Part shown: positions 1 to 9,685 of the stretch, one piece after another
How positions within the stretch are numbered: the first letter of the stretch is position 1
Layout of the letters: every line of letters starts with the position of its first letter
NCBI GenBank assembly: GCA_030765605.1
Contig: JAVCCG010000020.1
Location: forward strand, 1 to 64,000
Length of the DNA: 64,000 nucleotides
Direction: 5' to 3'
Origin: Candidatus Alcyoniella australis
GTDB taxonomy: Bacteria > Lernaellota > Lernaellaia > JAVCCG01 > Alcyoniellaceae
The notes under the pieces: model-generated
The model's input: the letters and a program-made list of their open reading frames with translations, nothing else
Databases searched by the model: none
Told to the model about the DNA's origin: nothing
Position numbers and translations under genes: made by a program

Positions 1-373
1 ACAGCTCGCGGTCCTGGGCCTTGATCATCAGCTCGTCGAAGTCGAGCAGCGCCATGTCGGTGTCGTTGACCAGGTGCAGCTCGTGCACGCCCTTGATCCG
101 GCGATACTTCGGCTCGGGGCTATGGGTATTGAGCACCGGCACGTGCACGGTGAGCACGTCGCGGTCGCGGCTGGTGGTCGACTCGACCAGCGCTTTGTAC
201 GAGGGGCGCAACGCTTCGCTGACCTCGTTGCTCGCGCCGAAGATCACCCGCGCCACCTTGAGGATCTCCCAGAACGCCGGGGGCACGTACATCCCCAGGC
301 CCGAGATCAGCTCGCTGAACTCCTCCCACGACTGCTCGAACGACTGCTGTCCTGTCAGGACCTTGTTCTGCAT
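1..373 (-). CDS. VWA-domain protein, N-terminal part (runs off the window)
   Basis: This is the first 124 codons of a gene that continues past the left edge. The ATG at 373 opens a frame with no stop up to base 1. The product is a clear paralog of the next gene: both have FEQSWEEF at residue 12, PPAFWEILK, HSPEP, RRIKGV or KRIKGV, DMALLD and IKAQDREL in the same order and at nearly the same spacing. The metal-binding VWA domain would follow the visible part. The two genes lie head to tail 116 bp apart on the same strand and probably form one transcription unit produced by duplication. Function is unknown. In this superfamily such proteins often work with a MoxR-type ATPase, but none is visible here. 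Confidence 0.8.
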   Translation of the reverse strand, partial: MQNKVLTGQQSFEQSWEEFSELISGLGMYVPPAFWEILKVARVIFGASNEVSEALRPSYKALVESTTSRDRDVLTVHVPVLNTHSPEPKYRRIKGVHELHLVNDTDMALLDFDELMIKAQDREL

Positions 374-489
374 CTTTACCCGGTTATCGGCAATCAGCGC
401 GATCTATTGTGGTGGGCCGGACCGTACAATGCAACGCAGCGGCAGCTTGCGAGGGTACCAGCACACGCGGAAGCGGAGAGGATCGTCGA

Positions 490-2022
490 TCAACGTCTAC
501 GAGATTTGAAAGCACCGGCAATCTGCCTAAGCAATATCATCAGCACTTCCCACAGCCGCCGCTTTTGCTGCTTGCCGGCACGGCGCTTGAGACCCAGGGC
601 CAGGCGCAGTTTGCGGTCGTCGTAGATCGGGTCGCGCTCCTGCTCCAGTCGCAGACCCTCGGTGTGGGCTCGCTCGCGGAAACGCTTGTTCCCGATCAGG
701 CTGCGATTGCCCGACTGAGCCACGCGCAGCAGCAACTGTTTGTCGCCCAGCAGCGCCTCGAGCAATTGTTCGAGCATCTGCAACGAGCGCTCGAGCTCGG
801 AAAGGCGCTCGCCCTGGGCTCCCCCGCCCTCGCCGAGCACAAAGCGCACGAAGTCGGCGAGAAACGAGGCGCGGCAGTACAGCTCGAAGCGTTGTTCGGT
901 GTCCAGGCTGGCGCTGTTCATTGTCGAGAGCCGCTGCACGCTCTTGCGAATAAAATCGTAGGCCTCGGCGTCGAGCCGATAAAAACTGCGGCGCAAATCG
1001 GGCAGCTCGACAAAGGTCTTTGAGATGTCGGCGAAGTCGTTGCGCAGGTTGAGCTGGAACTTGCGCGCCGCGGAGTCCAGGTCGCTCAGGGTGCCGTCCT
1101 CCTCCATCATCTGCTTGAGCTCCGAGGCCACGGGCTCCTGGGAGTCGCAACCGATCTTGAAGGTGTGCAGCTTGATCGTGCCGCCCAGTGCGCTCTTGAT
1201 CTCGCGGATGTCGAAACGATCGATGCCGTCGGTGACCAGTACGATCTCAGCGTCGAGGTACATGCCGCCACGGCGGATGTCCTCGATCGCCTTAAGCAGC
1301 GCGGCGCGGATGTCGGTCCCCTTGCCGCGCGTCTCGGCAAAGAGCACGGCGTTGATCAGCCGGTTGTAATCCTCGCGGCGGCGCGCCGAAACCTGCTCGT
1401 AGACGCGGAAGTCAAAGGCGCGGAAGAAGATCCAGGAATCGCCATTGCGCTTGGAGCGCAGGTACTCCAGCAGCAGCGCCTTGGCGTAGATCAGCCGCGA
1501 GCGCTCGCGCATCGAATAGGAGATGTCCATCAGCAGGTAGAGCTTTTGCGCCGCGGGATTGAGCCGCTGTTTGTCGCGCGAGGTGCGCACCGGCTTGATC
1601 TCGTCGCGCCGCACCCGCGACTGCTTGGGGTCCATCACCCGCACGTACAGCTCGCGATCCTGGGCCTTGATGATCAGTTCGTTCATGTCCAGCAGCGCCA
1701 TGTCCGTGGGATTGACCTTGTCCAGCTGCTCGACCCCTTTGATCCGCTTATAGACCGGCTCCGGGCTGTGATAGTCGAACACCGGCACGAACACCGGCAC
1801 CACGTCGCGCTCGCGCTCGTGCTGTCGGCCCTCGATCAGCGCGCCGAAGCTTGGGCGCAGCGCGTCGCTGACCGCGTTGCCCGGGGTGAAAATCACCCGC
1901 GCCGCTTTAAGAATCTCCCAAAAAGCCGGGGGGATGAACGCGCCGATCCCGGAGATCAGCTCGTAGAACTCTTCCCAGGATTGCTCGAACGCGGGCTGAG
2001 GTGTTTGGTCCGGATTGTTCAT
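490..2022 (-). CDS. VWA-domain protein with intact MIDAS
   Basis: The product is a 510-residue protein with no signal peptide or membrane segment. It has an N-terminal conserved domain (about 12-135), a central von Willebrand A domain (about 160-320) and a C-terminal region rich in charged helices. The metal-ion-dependent adhesion site looks complete: DISYS at 166-170, Thr236 in GKGTDI and Asp265 in VTDGID. I chose the ATG at 2022 rather than the GTG at 2043 because it aligns exactly with the start of the upstream paralog. It is probably a cytoplasmic scaffold or co-chaperone of the CoxE/ViaA type, but no partner ATPase is seen. Family assignment is firm; role is inferred only by analogy. Confidence 0.85.
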   Translation of the reverse strand: MNNPDQTPQPAFEQSWEEFYELISGIGAFIPPAFWEILKAARVIFTPGNAVSDALRPSFGALIEGRQHERERDVVPVFVPVFDYHSPEPVYKRIKGVEQLDKVNPTDMALLDMNELIIKAQDRELYVRVMDPKQSRVRRDEIKPVRTSRDKQRLNPAAQKLYLLMDISYSMRERSRLIYAKALLLEYLRSKRNGDSWIFFRAFDFRVYEQVSARRREDYNRLINAVLFAETRGKGTDIRAALLKAIEDIRRGGMYLDAEIVLVTDGIDRFDIREIKSALGGTIKLHTFKIGCDSQEPVASELKQMMEEDGTLSDLDSAARKFQLNLRNDFADISKTFVELPDLRRSFYRLDAEAYDFIRKSVQRLSTMNSASLDTEQRFELYCRASFLADFVRFVLGEGGGAQGERLSELERSLQMLEQLLEALLGDKQLLLRVAQSGNRSLIGNKRFRERAHTEGLRLEQERDPIYDDRKLRLALGLKRRAGKQQKRRLWEVLMILLRQIAGAFKSRRR

Positions 2023-2074
2023 GATGGTTCTACTGGAGCGCACACGGTGTCAACTCTCGCGTTATTGCGAGGAC

Positions 2075-2103
2075 ACTCTACCCTGTATTGTGGGCGATTT
2101 CAT
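2075..2103 (-). promoter_or_regulatory. Possible sigma-70 promoter of the VWA gene
   Basis: On the minus strand ATGAAA (2103-2098), a 17-base spacer and TAGAGT (2080-2075) precede the VWA start by about 50 bases. The -10 element lies in the box CAGGGTAGAGTG, which is repeated exactly upstream of uvrB (62144-62155). The -35 match is only 4 of 6. Confidence 0.4.
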
Positions 2104-2136
2104 ATGCCGCGGGCAGCGCGGCCGGCACAGAGGCGG

Positions 2137-2176
2137 GAAATAGAACAAGGCGGCGCCCGCAGTCGCGGACGCCGCC
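2137..2176 (-). terminator. Rho-independent terminator of the atp operon
   Basis: Read on the minus strand, a 12-bp stem (2165-2176 with 2149-2160, one G-U pair) closes a four-base loop. It is followed by the T-rich run TTGTTCTATTTC. It lies 26 bp after the stop of atpE and separates the atp operon from the VWA genes. Confidence 0.8.
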
Positions 2177-2202
2177 CGATCGATCGTAGGTTTCAGCCTC
2201 GT

Positions 2203-2535
2203 TTACAGTTTGCCGACGAGGATGAAGCTGATGATCAGCGAATAGATGACCAGGGACTCGATCAGTGCCAGGCCGAGGATCATCGGCGTGAAGATCTTGC
2301 CGCTGGCGCCCGGGTTGCGGGCGATGCCCTCAATGGCCGAGGCCATTGTGCGGCCCTGTCCCATGGTTCCGCCCAGGACGGCGATGGCGATACCCAGTCC
2401 GGCGGCCAATGCGGCCATGCTCAACACCATCGGGTCGAGCTTCTCAGCGCCCTCTTCCTGGGCCATCGCGACCGTGGAAAACATCAGTACGCCGATCATC
2501 GCAGCCAGCATGATCGTCGCAAATCGCTTATTCAT
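2203..2535 (-). CDS. atpE: ATP synthase Fo subunit c
   Basis: This subunit forms the ion-carrying rotor ring of F-type ATP synthase. The 110-residue protein is longer than the usual 75-90 because it starts with a cleavable-looking leader ending VAMA (about residues 1-25), as in many deltaproteobacteria. Two transmembrane helices follow, joined by the polar loop motif ARNP. The ion-binding site is seen as MGQG in helix 1 and IESLVIY in helix 2. Gln, Glu, Ser and Tyr match positions used in Na+ rings, but Leu replaces the Thr of the classical Na+ signature, so the ion cannot be decided. A strong ribosome site (AAAGGAGG) precedes the ATG. It is the last gene of the operon. Confidence 0.95.
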   Translation of the reverse strand: MNKRFATIMLAAMIGVLMFSTVAMAQEEGAEKLDPMVLSMAALAAGLGIAIAVLGGTMGQGRTMASAIEGIARNPGASGKIFTPMILGLALIESLVIYSLIISFILVGKL

Positions 2536-2582
2536 TACCGTTCCTCCTTTAATACGCCAGATACCATTATTAACTGTCTTTT

Positions 2583-3428
2583 TTATTCTTCATGAGCCGT
2601 GGCCAGGCTGATGTAGACGCATGCCAGCAGGCAGAACACGAGGGTCTGCACTACCGCCACCACCAACCCCAGCGCGAAAAACGGAACCGGCAGTGGATTG
2701 GGAATGGCGATCAACCCGACGAACATCGCCATTACCTTGTGATCACCGAACATATTGCCGAACAAACGCAGTGTCAGGCTCAGCGGACGGGCCAGATGGC
2801 TGATGATCTCGATCGGGAAAAGCAGCGGCATCAGCACCCAGCCGATGACGCCTTCCACGCCGCCGGTCGCCATGTGCTTCATGTATTTGGCGAATCCCTG
2901 GGCGCGGATTCCCCAGTAGTGGTAGGAGAAGAACACCGTCAGGGCCATGGCCGCGTTGGTGTTGATGTTGTCGGTTGAGGTGTACAGCCCGGGGACCAGC
3001 CCCATCACGTTACTGAACAGGATGAAGAATGCCAGCGTCCCGATCAGCGGGAAGTAGCGTTTGTAGTCGGGGCCGATTATGTCGCGCATCAGGCCCAGCA
3101 CGGCCTCGATCAGCATTTCGACGAACGAGCGCAGGCCGAAGTGGCGCGAAGGAACCAGCTGGTCGCCGCTGCGGCGGATGTCGCGGCCTACGAACACCGA
3201 GATCAGCAGCAGGATCGTGAACATGATCGATGCGGCCACCACATGCTTGACGATCTGGTTGACGCCCGGAATGAAGTTGAGCAGCATCAGGCCGTGGGTG
3301 TCGTTGGGCGAGGAGCGGAAGTCCTGCAGCGCGTTGCTCACGCCCTGGGAAGCCAGGGCCATCGGCGCGGCGAGCAGGAACAACAGCAGAGCCGTAGTTA
3401 CTATCGCGATTGTTTTGTGCGTTCTCAT
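2583..3428 (-). CDS. atpB: ATP synthase Fo subunit a
   Basis: This is the stator channel subunit that delivers ions to the c-ring. The 281-residue protein starts with a leader-like segment ending MALA and then has about six hydrophobic helices. The essential arginine lies in LTLRLFGNMFGD, the conserved helix facing the c-ring glutamate. A second conserved stretch near the N-terminal side is GTLAFFILFSNVMGLVPG. It lies between atpI and atpE, 47 bp upstream of atpE. The genes for subunit b and the F1 subunits are not in the window, so the synthase is encoded in at least two loci. Confidence 0.95.
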   Translation of the reverse strand: MRTHKTIAIVTTALLLFLLAAPMALASQGVSNALQDFRSSPNDTHGLMLLNFIPGVNQIVKHVVAASIMFTILLLISVFVGRDIRRSGDQLVPSRHFGLRSFVEMLIEAVLGLMRDIIGPDYKRYFPLIGTLAFFILFSNVMGLVPGLYTSTDNINTNAAMALTVFFSYHYWGIRAQGFAKYMKHMATGGVEGVIGWVLMPLLFPIEIISHLARPLSLTLRLFGNMFGDHKVMAMFVGLIAIPNPLPVPFFALGLVVAVVQTLVFCLLACVYISLATAHEE

Positions 3429-3489
3429 CGCTGCCTTTTATCCATTAATGGGGTGCGCTTTATGCGTGCCCCGCATCCTCCCGTTCGGA

Positions 3490-3942
3490 TCATTCCTTGT
3501 AGTCGGCAAAGTGGTCCGGGCTTACCGGGCCCTCGTCTAGCTCATCGTCCTCCTCGGACTGCTCTTGCCTGATCAGTTGGATCTGGTAATACAGCGCGTA
3601 GATCGTGATCGCGACCAGCAACGAAGAAAAGCCGATTACCATCGGAACCGGGCTGACCATACCGTTGATGATCACGAAGAAGATCACCGCGCATAACGCG
3701 GCGAACTTCACCCAGTAGAACGCGCCGAAAATTCCGCTGGCCTGAACCGGGCCGGACAGAATCACCAGGATAATCCGTTTTAAAAGATCAAGATTGATTA
3801 CCGCCAGAGTGCCGCCGACCAGCACGCTTGTTGCGGCCCGTAGGTTCCACAACCAGAGCGTGATCAAAGCCGTGACAATATAGAGGAACAGCATGATAAA
3901 TTCAATAGTAGTTACGCGACGTATTTCTTGCTTTGAAATCAA
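3490..3942 (-). CDS. atpI: ATP synthase subunit I-like protein
   Basis: A 150-residue protein with four hydrophobic segments (about 13-33, 37-58, 72-92 and 97-118) and an acidic cytoplasmic tail. Its position directly before atpB is that of AtpI, a small accessory protein implicated in c-ring assembly and ion (Mg2+) handling. The TTG start overlaps the stop of the preceding atpZ-like gene (TTGA), so translation is probably coupled. Sequence conservation in this family is low, so the name rests mostly on size, topology and context. Confidence 0.75.
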   Translation of the reverse strand: MISKQEIRRVTTIEFIMLFLYIVTALITLWLWNLRAATSVLVGGTLAVINLDLLKRIILVILSGPVQASGIFGAFYWVKFAALCAVIFFVIINGMVSPVPMVIGFSSLLVAITIYALYYQIQLIRQEQSEEDDELDEGPVSPDHFADYKE

Positions 3943-4202
3943 TCGCTTAGGTCCTTATCCGAATTGTCGTCCGCAGGCGATTCCATGACTTTGCGCGCCT
4001 TACGCGTCGCCATCAGCAGCGCTTTGAACCCCGCTCCCACGCCGGCGATCACCCAAAAGATTGTCAGCCACGGCGAGGTGCCCAGCCAGTCGTCCAGCGC
4101 GTTGCCGATGAAGTAGCCGAAAGCCACGGCAATGCCCATTTCCAGGCCGACAGCGCCCAGCGAGCCGGCCTTGCGCCACATGTCTCGGCTTTCATTTTCC
4201 AC
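3939..4202 (-). CDS. AtpZ/AtpI-family small membrane protein
   Basis: First gene of the Fo operon: about 87 residues with two transmembrane hairpin helices, the second containing WVIAGVGAGFKALL. This is the pattern of the AtpZ/AtpQ-type proteins that precede atpI in many operons. The tail is polar and charged. The start is uncertain. A GTG at 4202 has AGGAG ten bases upstream; an in-frame TTG at 4226 would add eight residues but lacks a usable ribosome site. It is divergent from the LysR-family gene at 4386. The intervening region carries CCACAATA on the minus strand, a string also seen upstream of both VWA genes as CCACAATA or CCCACAATA. Confidence 0.75.
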   Translation of the reverse strand: MENESRDMWRKAGSLGAVGLEMGIAVAFGYFIGNALDDWLGTSPWLTIFWVIAGVGAGFKALLMATRKARKVMESPADDNSDKDLSD

Positions 4203-4385
4203 CTGTTCGACAGCTCCTGTGCCCAACCTTCATCGCCGACGGTCTGTGATCTTCTACGCTATTGTGGACCAAAGGTCCAGCATCAACGCCGGCACGCCGG
4301 CGGCGGCTATTTATAATCTCGATTGACGAATAATAAATCATCAATGACAATGGGACTCATCCTTTACACGATGCGGGGCATGTCG

Positions 4386-5318
4386 ATGGACATTAGACAG
4401 TTGCAGGTTTTCTGCAGCATCGTCGATAAAAAAAGTTTCTCGCGCGCCGCTCGCTCGGTTGGTCTGAGCCAACCCACGGTCAGCGCGCACATCAAGTCGC
4501 TCGAGACCGAGCTGGGAACCAAGCTGCTGGACAGGCTGGGCAAGGAGGTTCTGCCGACCAAGACCGGCCAGGTGCTCTACCGCTACGCGCGCCGCGTGCT
4601 CAAGTGCCTGACCGATGCCAAGGGCGAAATCGCCCTGCTCGACGGTGCGAGCCACGGCGAGCTGAGCCTGGGCTCTTGCCATCTGCCCGGCACCTACCTG
4701 CTGCCCGACGCGATCTCAGACTATAAAAAATTACATCCCCAGCCGTTGATCCGGCTTAACGTGGGCTATTCCGAATCGATCGGCCATGCGGTGCTGCGCG
4801 GCAAACTCGAGGCCGGGGTGATCGGCTTTGAGCTGGCCGAGCCCGGATTGCAGTTCGTGCCGCTGGTCGAGGACGAGCTGGTGATGGCCTTGCCGCCGGA
4901 CCACCCGTGGTGCAATCGCTCGGTGGTCTCGGTGGACGATATTAAAAAGCAGCCGTACATCATGCGCGAACGCGGCTCGGGCACGCGGCGGCTGGTCGAC
5001 CAGGCGTTGGTCGAGGGCGGCTACAACCCCCGGGAGTTCCGCGTCACCGCGATGTTCAGCGACACCGAGGCGGTCAAGCGCGGGATCAAGGCCGGCCTGG
5101 GGATCTCGATCGTCTCGCTTTGGGCGATCGACGACGACGTTGTTCAGGGCACGCTGGGCATGGTCCGCATCGAGGGCATCCACCTGCGCCGCTCCTTCTA
5201 CCTGGTGACGCACAAGGGACGTAGCGCCAGCAGCCTGCTGGACTCGTTCATCGATTTCCTCACCCAGCGGCTAAACCCGCCCAAGGTGGCGTCCGAACAG
5301 CAGGACGCAGCGCATTGA
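4386..5318 (+). CDS. LysR-family transcriptional regulator
   Basis: A 310-residue regulator. The N-terminal winged helix-turn-helix is typical (SFSRAARSVGLSQPTVSAHI, about residues 18-37, then LETELGTKLLDR), followed by a linker helix and a periplasmic-binding-like effector domain from about residue 90. The segment PTVSAHIKSLE and the GKEVLPT turn resemble the branch annotated in databases as selenium-metabolism-associated LysR, but no selenium genes are near and I do not assign that role. I chose ATG 4386 (MDIRQLQVF); in-frame starts at 4380 and TTG 4323 are possible. The stop overlaps the start of the methyltransferase gene, so the regulator heads a three-gene coupled unit. Confidence 0.88.
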   Translation: MDIRQLQVFCSIVDKKSFSRAARSVGLSQPTVSAHIKSLETELGTKLLDRLGKEVLPTKTGQVLYRYARRVLKCLTDAKGEIALLDGASHGELSLGSCHLPGTYLLPDAISDYKKLHPQPLIRLNVGYSESIGHAVLRGKLEAGVIGFELAEPGLQFVPLVEDELVMALPPDHPWCNRSVVSVDDIKKQPYIMRERGSGTRRLVDQALVEGGYNPREFRVTAMFSDTEAVKRGIKAGLGISIVSLWAIDDDVVQGTLGMVRIEGIHLRRSFYLVTHKGRSASSLLDSFIDFLTQRLNPPKVASEQQDAAH

Positions 5319-6076
5319 GCCCGATCCCCAAGGGCAATACCGCGCTGATCGAGCAATATCGCAGACAACTGGAATACTCGCGCGGCGGCAGGCTGCACGT
5401 CTATCGCATGGTCGGCATCGGCAACCTCGAGCGCGTGCTCGACGTGGGCTGCGGCGGCGGCGCGGTGACCGCGGAGCTCAACCGCTCGTGTCGCGGCAGC
5501 GCCGTGGGCTGCGACGTCGATCCGCAGGTGCTCCAGATCGCAGTGCAGGAATACCCCGCTCTGCGCTTCGAACAATGCGCGCCGGACGCGCTGCCGTTTG
5601 ACGACAGCGAGTTCGACCTGGTTTGCGCCCACCTGACGCTGATGTGGGCCGATGATCCCGCGCAACTGATCGCCCAGATGCGGCGCGTGACGCGTAGCGG
5701 CGGCTGGGTCGCGGCCCTGGCCGAGCCGGATTACGGCGCCGGGCTGTACAACCCCGGCGATTGGTTGATCGGCGAGGCCGAGCGCGAGCTGGTGCGCCAG
5801 GGGGCCGACCCGCGCATCGGTCGCAAGCTGCCCGAGCTGTTTAAGGACGCGGGATTCGAACGCGTGATCCGCGGCGTGGTTCAATCGGCCTGGGACGAGC
5901 AGCGCACGCGCGAGCACGCCGCAGCCGAAATCGAGTCGGTGCGCACGCTGCTCGGCGGCAAGGGCCCGGAGCGCGAGCAGCTTCTCGACCAGTGGGCCGG
6001 GCAGTTCGCACAGGCCGCCCAAGAGGGCCGGGCCACAGTCTTCATGCCGTTGTTCTTCGCGGCCGGACGCAAATGA
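5315..6076 (+). CDS. Class I SAM-dependent methyltransferase
   Basis: A 253-residue protein with the Rossmann-type methyltransferase fold. Motif I is VLDVGCGGGAVTAEL (about residues 35-49), the acidic residue closing beta 2 is in VGCDVDP, and motif IV is FDLVCAHLTLMW. The C-terminal part holds substrate elements such as LAEPDYGAG. The substrate is unknown; the layout resembles small-molecule or quinone-type methyltransferases (UbiE/BioC-like core). The start is TTG at 5315, overlapping the LysR stop as TTGA, and the stop overlaps the next gene as ATGA, so the three genes are probably co-translated. Confidence 0.8.
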   Translation: MSPIPKGNTALIEQYRRQLEYSRGGRLHVYRMVGIGNLERVLDVGCGGGAVTAELNRSCRGSAVGCDVDPQVLQIAVQEYPALRFEQCAPDALPFDDSEFDLVCAHLTLMWADDPAQLIAQMRRVTRSGGWVAALAEPDYGAGLYNPGDWLIGEAERELVRQGADPRIGRKLPELFKDAGFERVIRGVVQSAWDEQRTREHAAAEIESVRTLLGGKGPEREQLLDQWAGQFAQAAQEGRATVFMPLFFAAGRK

Positions 6077-7512
6077 TCAGACCTCGGCCCACGGCCCGCG
6101 CCGCGTTGATCGCCGCGGTGCTGGTCCTGGCCCTGACACTGTGCGCCTGCCCACCCAAACCGCAGCCCACTGCGGCTCGCAGTGTACTGTTGCTGCCGTT
6201 CGTCAACGCGGCCGACCCGGCGCATCCCGGCCCCGAGCGAATGCTGTTGTACGACGCGCTGCAACTACTGCTGCCACAGGTGGACGGCGTATTGCCGCTG
6301 GATCTCCAGCGCACGATCGCGGCCCGCAACCGCGCACCCCAAACTCAAACGGTCCCCGCGGACCCGGCGCGGCTGGCGGCCCTGGGACGCGAGTCCGACG
6401 CCGACTACCTAATCGTCGGCAGCTATCGCAGCGACCTGAATCATACCGAGCTGGGATTCCTGTTCGTGGATTGCCGCGACGGCCGGCAGCAGCGCTGGTC
6501 CGGTGCGGGCTTTCTGGAAAACGTGCACTTGATCGGCGCCGCGGCGATCGTGGAGTTCGCGCGCTTCATCGGCCGCGACCCAAGCCGCGCGCTGTGGGAG
6601 CTGGCCAACGCTCCGGACCCACTGACCCTCGCGGAGCACCGGCTGCCCCAGCAATGCCGCAAACTGTTCGTCGAGGGGCGCGACTCGGACGTGGTAAACC
6701 TCTGCGACTCGATGCTTACGCGCGATCCGCGCAACCTGTTCGCGCTGACCATGGTCGCGCGGGTCTCGTTGCGCAACGGCGATCTGCAGCTCGCCGGCGA
6801 GCTGGTACAAATGGCGATGGGCGTGGCCGAGGAGATTGGCGACGACGCGGCGCGCGCCGAGCTGCTGGACATCGGCGGCCAAATCATGAGCCTCTCGGCC
6901 GACCGCGAGGCCGCGGAAATGATGCTGTTCAACAGCCTGGAACTGGCCACCGCGCTGGACGATCGCGAATTGCAGGGCCGGGTAATCTGCGACATGGCCG
7001 ACCTCTACGCACGCGACGGACGGCTGGACAGGGCCCAGGAGCTGTCCCAGCGCGCGGTGAAACTGCTTGAGGCAACCCCGTTTCACACGCAGCGCGGCGA
7101 CGCCGAACTCAACCTCGCCGCCGTGGAGATCGAGCTGGGCCGGCCCCGGCGAGCCCTGGCCAGGTTGCGGCTGGCCGACGAAGACTACGTGCAGGCGGAC
7201 AACAACCGCAGCCGGGCCCTGGTGGCCAAGATCCGCGGCGACCTGCGGCGCGAGGAGGGGGACCTGAACCGGGCGCTGGACGATTACACGCGGGCCCGCG
7301 ACCTGGCGCTGATCAGCCCCAACCTGCTGCTATTGGCACATGTATACAACGACATGGCCGCGATCGAGCTGCGCCTCGAGCGGCCGGCCGTTGCGGCTTG
7401 GCACTTTTCCGCGGCCGAGGGGCTGGCAGCGGCCCTGGGTATGTCCGAGTTGGAGCGCATCGCCCGCCAGGGACGTGAAACCGCCCAATCGCGCCTGGGC
7501 CCGGATTATTGA
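6073..7512 (+). CDS. TPR-repeat lipoprotein
   Basis: A 479-residue protein beginning with a lipoprotein-like signal (hydrophobic core then LTLCAC near residue 25). A domain of about 130 residues with alternating hydrophobic strands follows, including DADYLIVGSY; this recalls the TolB-N/FlgO-like domains that precede TPR arrays. From about residue 195 to the end come helical tetratricopeptide-like repeats rich in Ala, Leu and Arg. It is therefore probably an outer-membrane-anchored periplasmic scaffold. It overlaps the methyltransferase gene by ATGA. The link to that enzyme and to the LysR regulator is only positional. Confidence 0.72.
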   Translation: MIRPRPTARAALIAAVLVLALTLCACPPKPQPTAARSVLLLPFVNAADPAHPGPERMLLYDALQLLLPQVDGVLPLDLQRTIAARNRAPQTQTVPADPARLAALGRESDADYLIVGSYRSDLNHTELGFLFVDCRDGRQQRWSGAGFLENVHLIGAAAIVEFARFIGRDPSRALWELANAPDPLTLAEHRLPQQCRKLFVEGRDSDVVNLCDSMLTRDPRNLFALTMVARVSLRNGDLQLAGELVQMAMGVAEEIGDDAARAELLDIGGQIMSLSADREAAEMMLFNSLELATALDDRELQGRVICDMADLYARDGRLDRAQELSQRAVKLLEATPFHTQRGDAELNLAAVEIELGRPRRALARLRLADEDYVQADNNRSRALVAKIRGDLRREEGDLNRALDDYTRARDLALISPNLLLLAHVYNDMAAIELRLERPAVAAWHFSAAEGLAAALGMSELERIARQGRETAQSRLGPDY

Positions 7513-7894
7513 TATCGTCCGGACCGGGACACAACCACCGACGTCCTGCCGAACTGGGCGTTCAAATGCCCGGATTTTAGTCGATTAACGTACTTTTCTT
7601 CTTCTTGACAAGGCAGGGACGCCATGACAAGGTTATTGTCATTCAACCGTCGACCTGTATAACTGCTCGTGCTGCGTGGGCAGGACGCGCAAGATGCTGT
7701 AAGGACGGGGAAGATGGAGTGAAGCAGTATATGCTTGCCCCGGAGGTGCGTGCTGTAAGAATTGAGCGATCAGGAGGATGATAGCCGGTGTTCCACGCAT
7801 CGCTGACGCGACGCGTTAGGTAGCGCGGACCGGTTGTGTAATTTTTTTCTCTTACGTCTACCCTCATTGCGGATGAGGAGTAGGAGGATTGCGG
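7513..7894. other. Intergenic region upstream of pilB
   Basis: These 382 bases carry no convincing gene. They hold the direct repeat TGACAAGG (7606-7613 and 7625-7632) and the inverted repeat listed next, then a GC-rich stretch without an obvious sigma-54 site, then the pilB ribosome site AGGAGG (7882-7887). Confidence 0.6.
7624..7642. promoter_or_regulatory. Inverted repeat resembling the pilA upstream sites
   Basis: ATGACAA-GGTTA-TTGTCAT is a perfect 7-bp inverted repeat. Its arms TGACAA and TTGTCA are the same as in the palindrome right after pilR (15156-15172), with five rather than three bases between them. This suggests a PilR-family binding site in front of pilB. Confidence 0.4.
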
Positions 7895-9628
<1,734 letters not shown>

Positions 9629-9685
9629 TGGATCGCTCGACTCGCGCAGCATCCACAGCCTGGGCAATTTTTTGAGGGAGCGTAA

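Noticed and set aside
1165-2595. Long plus-strand open frame opposite the VWA and atpE genes
   Set aside because: It crosses two well-supported minus-strand genes and a terminator, has no recognisable motif and reflects GC-rich codon bias.
7643-7894. Sigma-54 promoter in front of pilB
   Set aside because: No GG and GC pair with the required spacing was found in the 250 bases before pilB.
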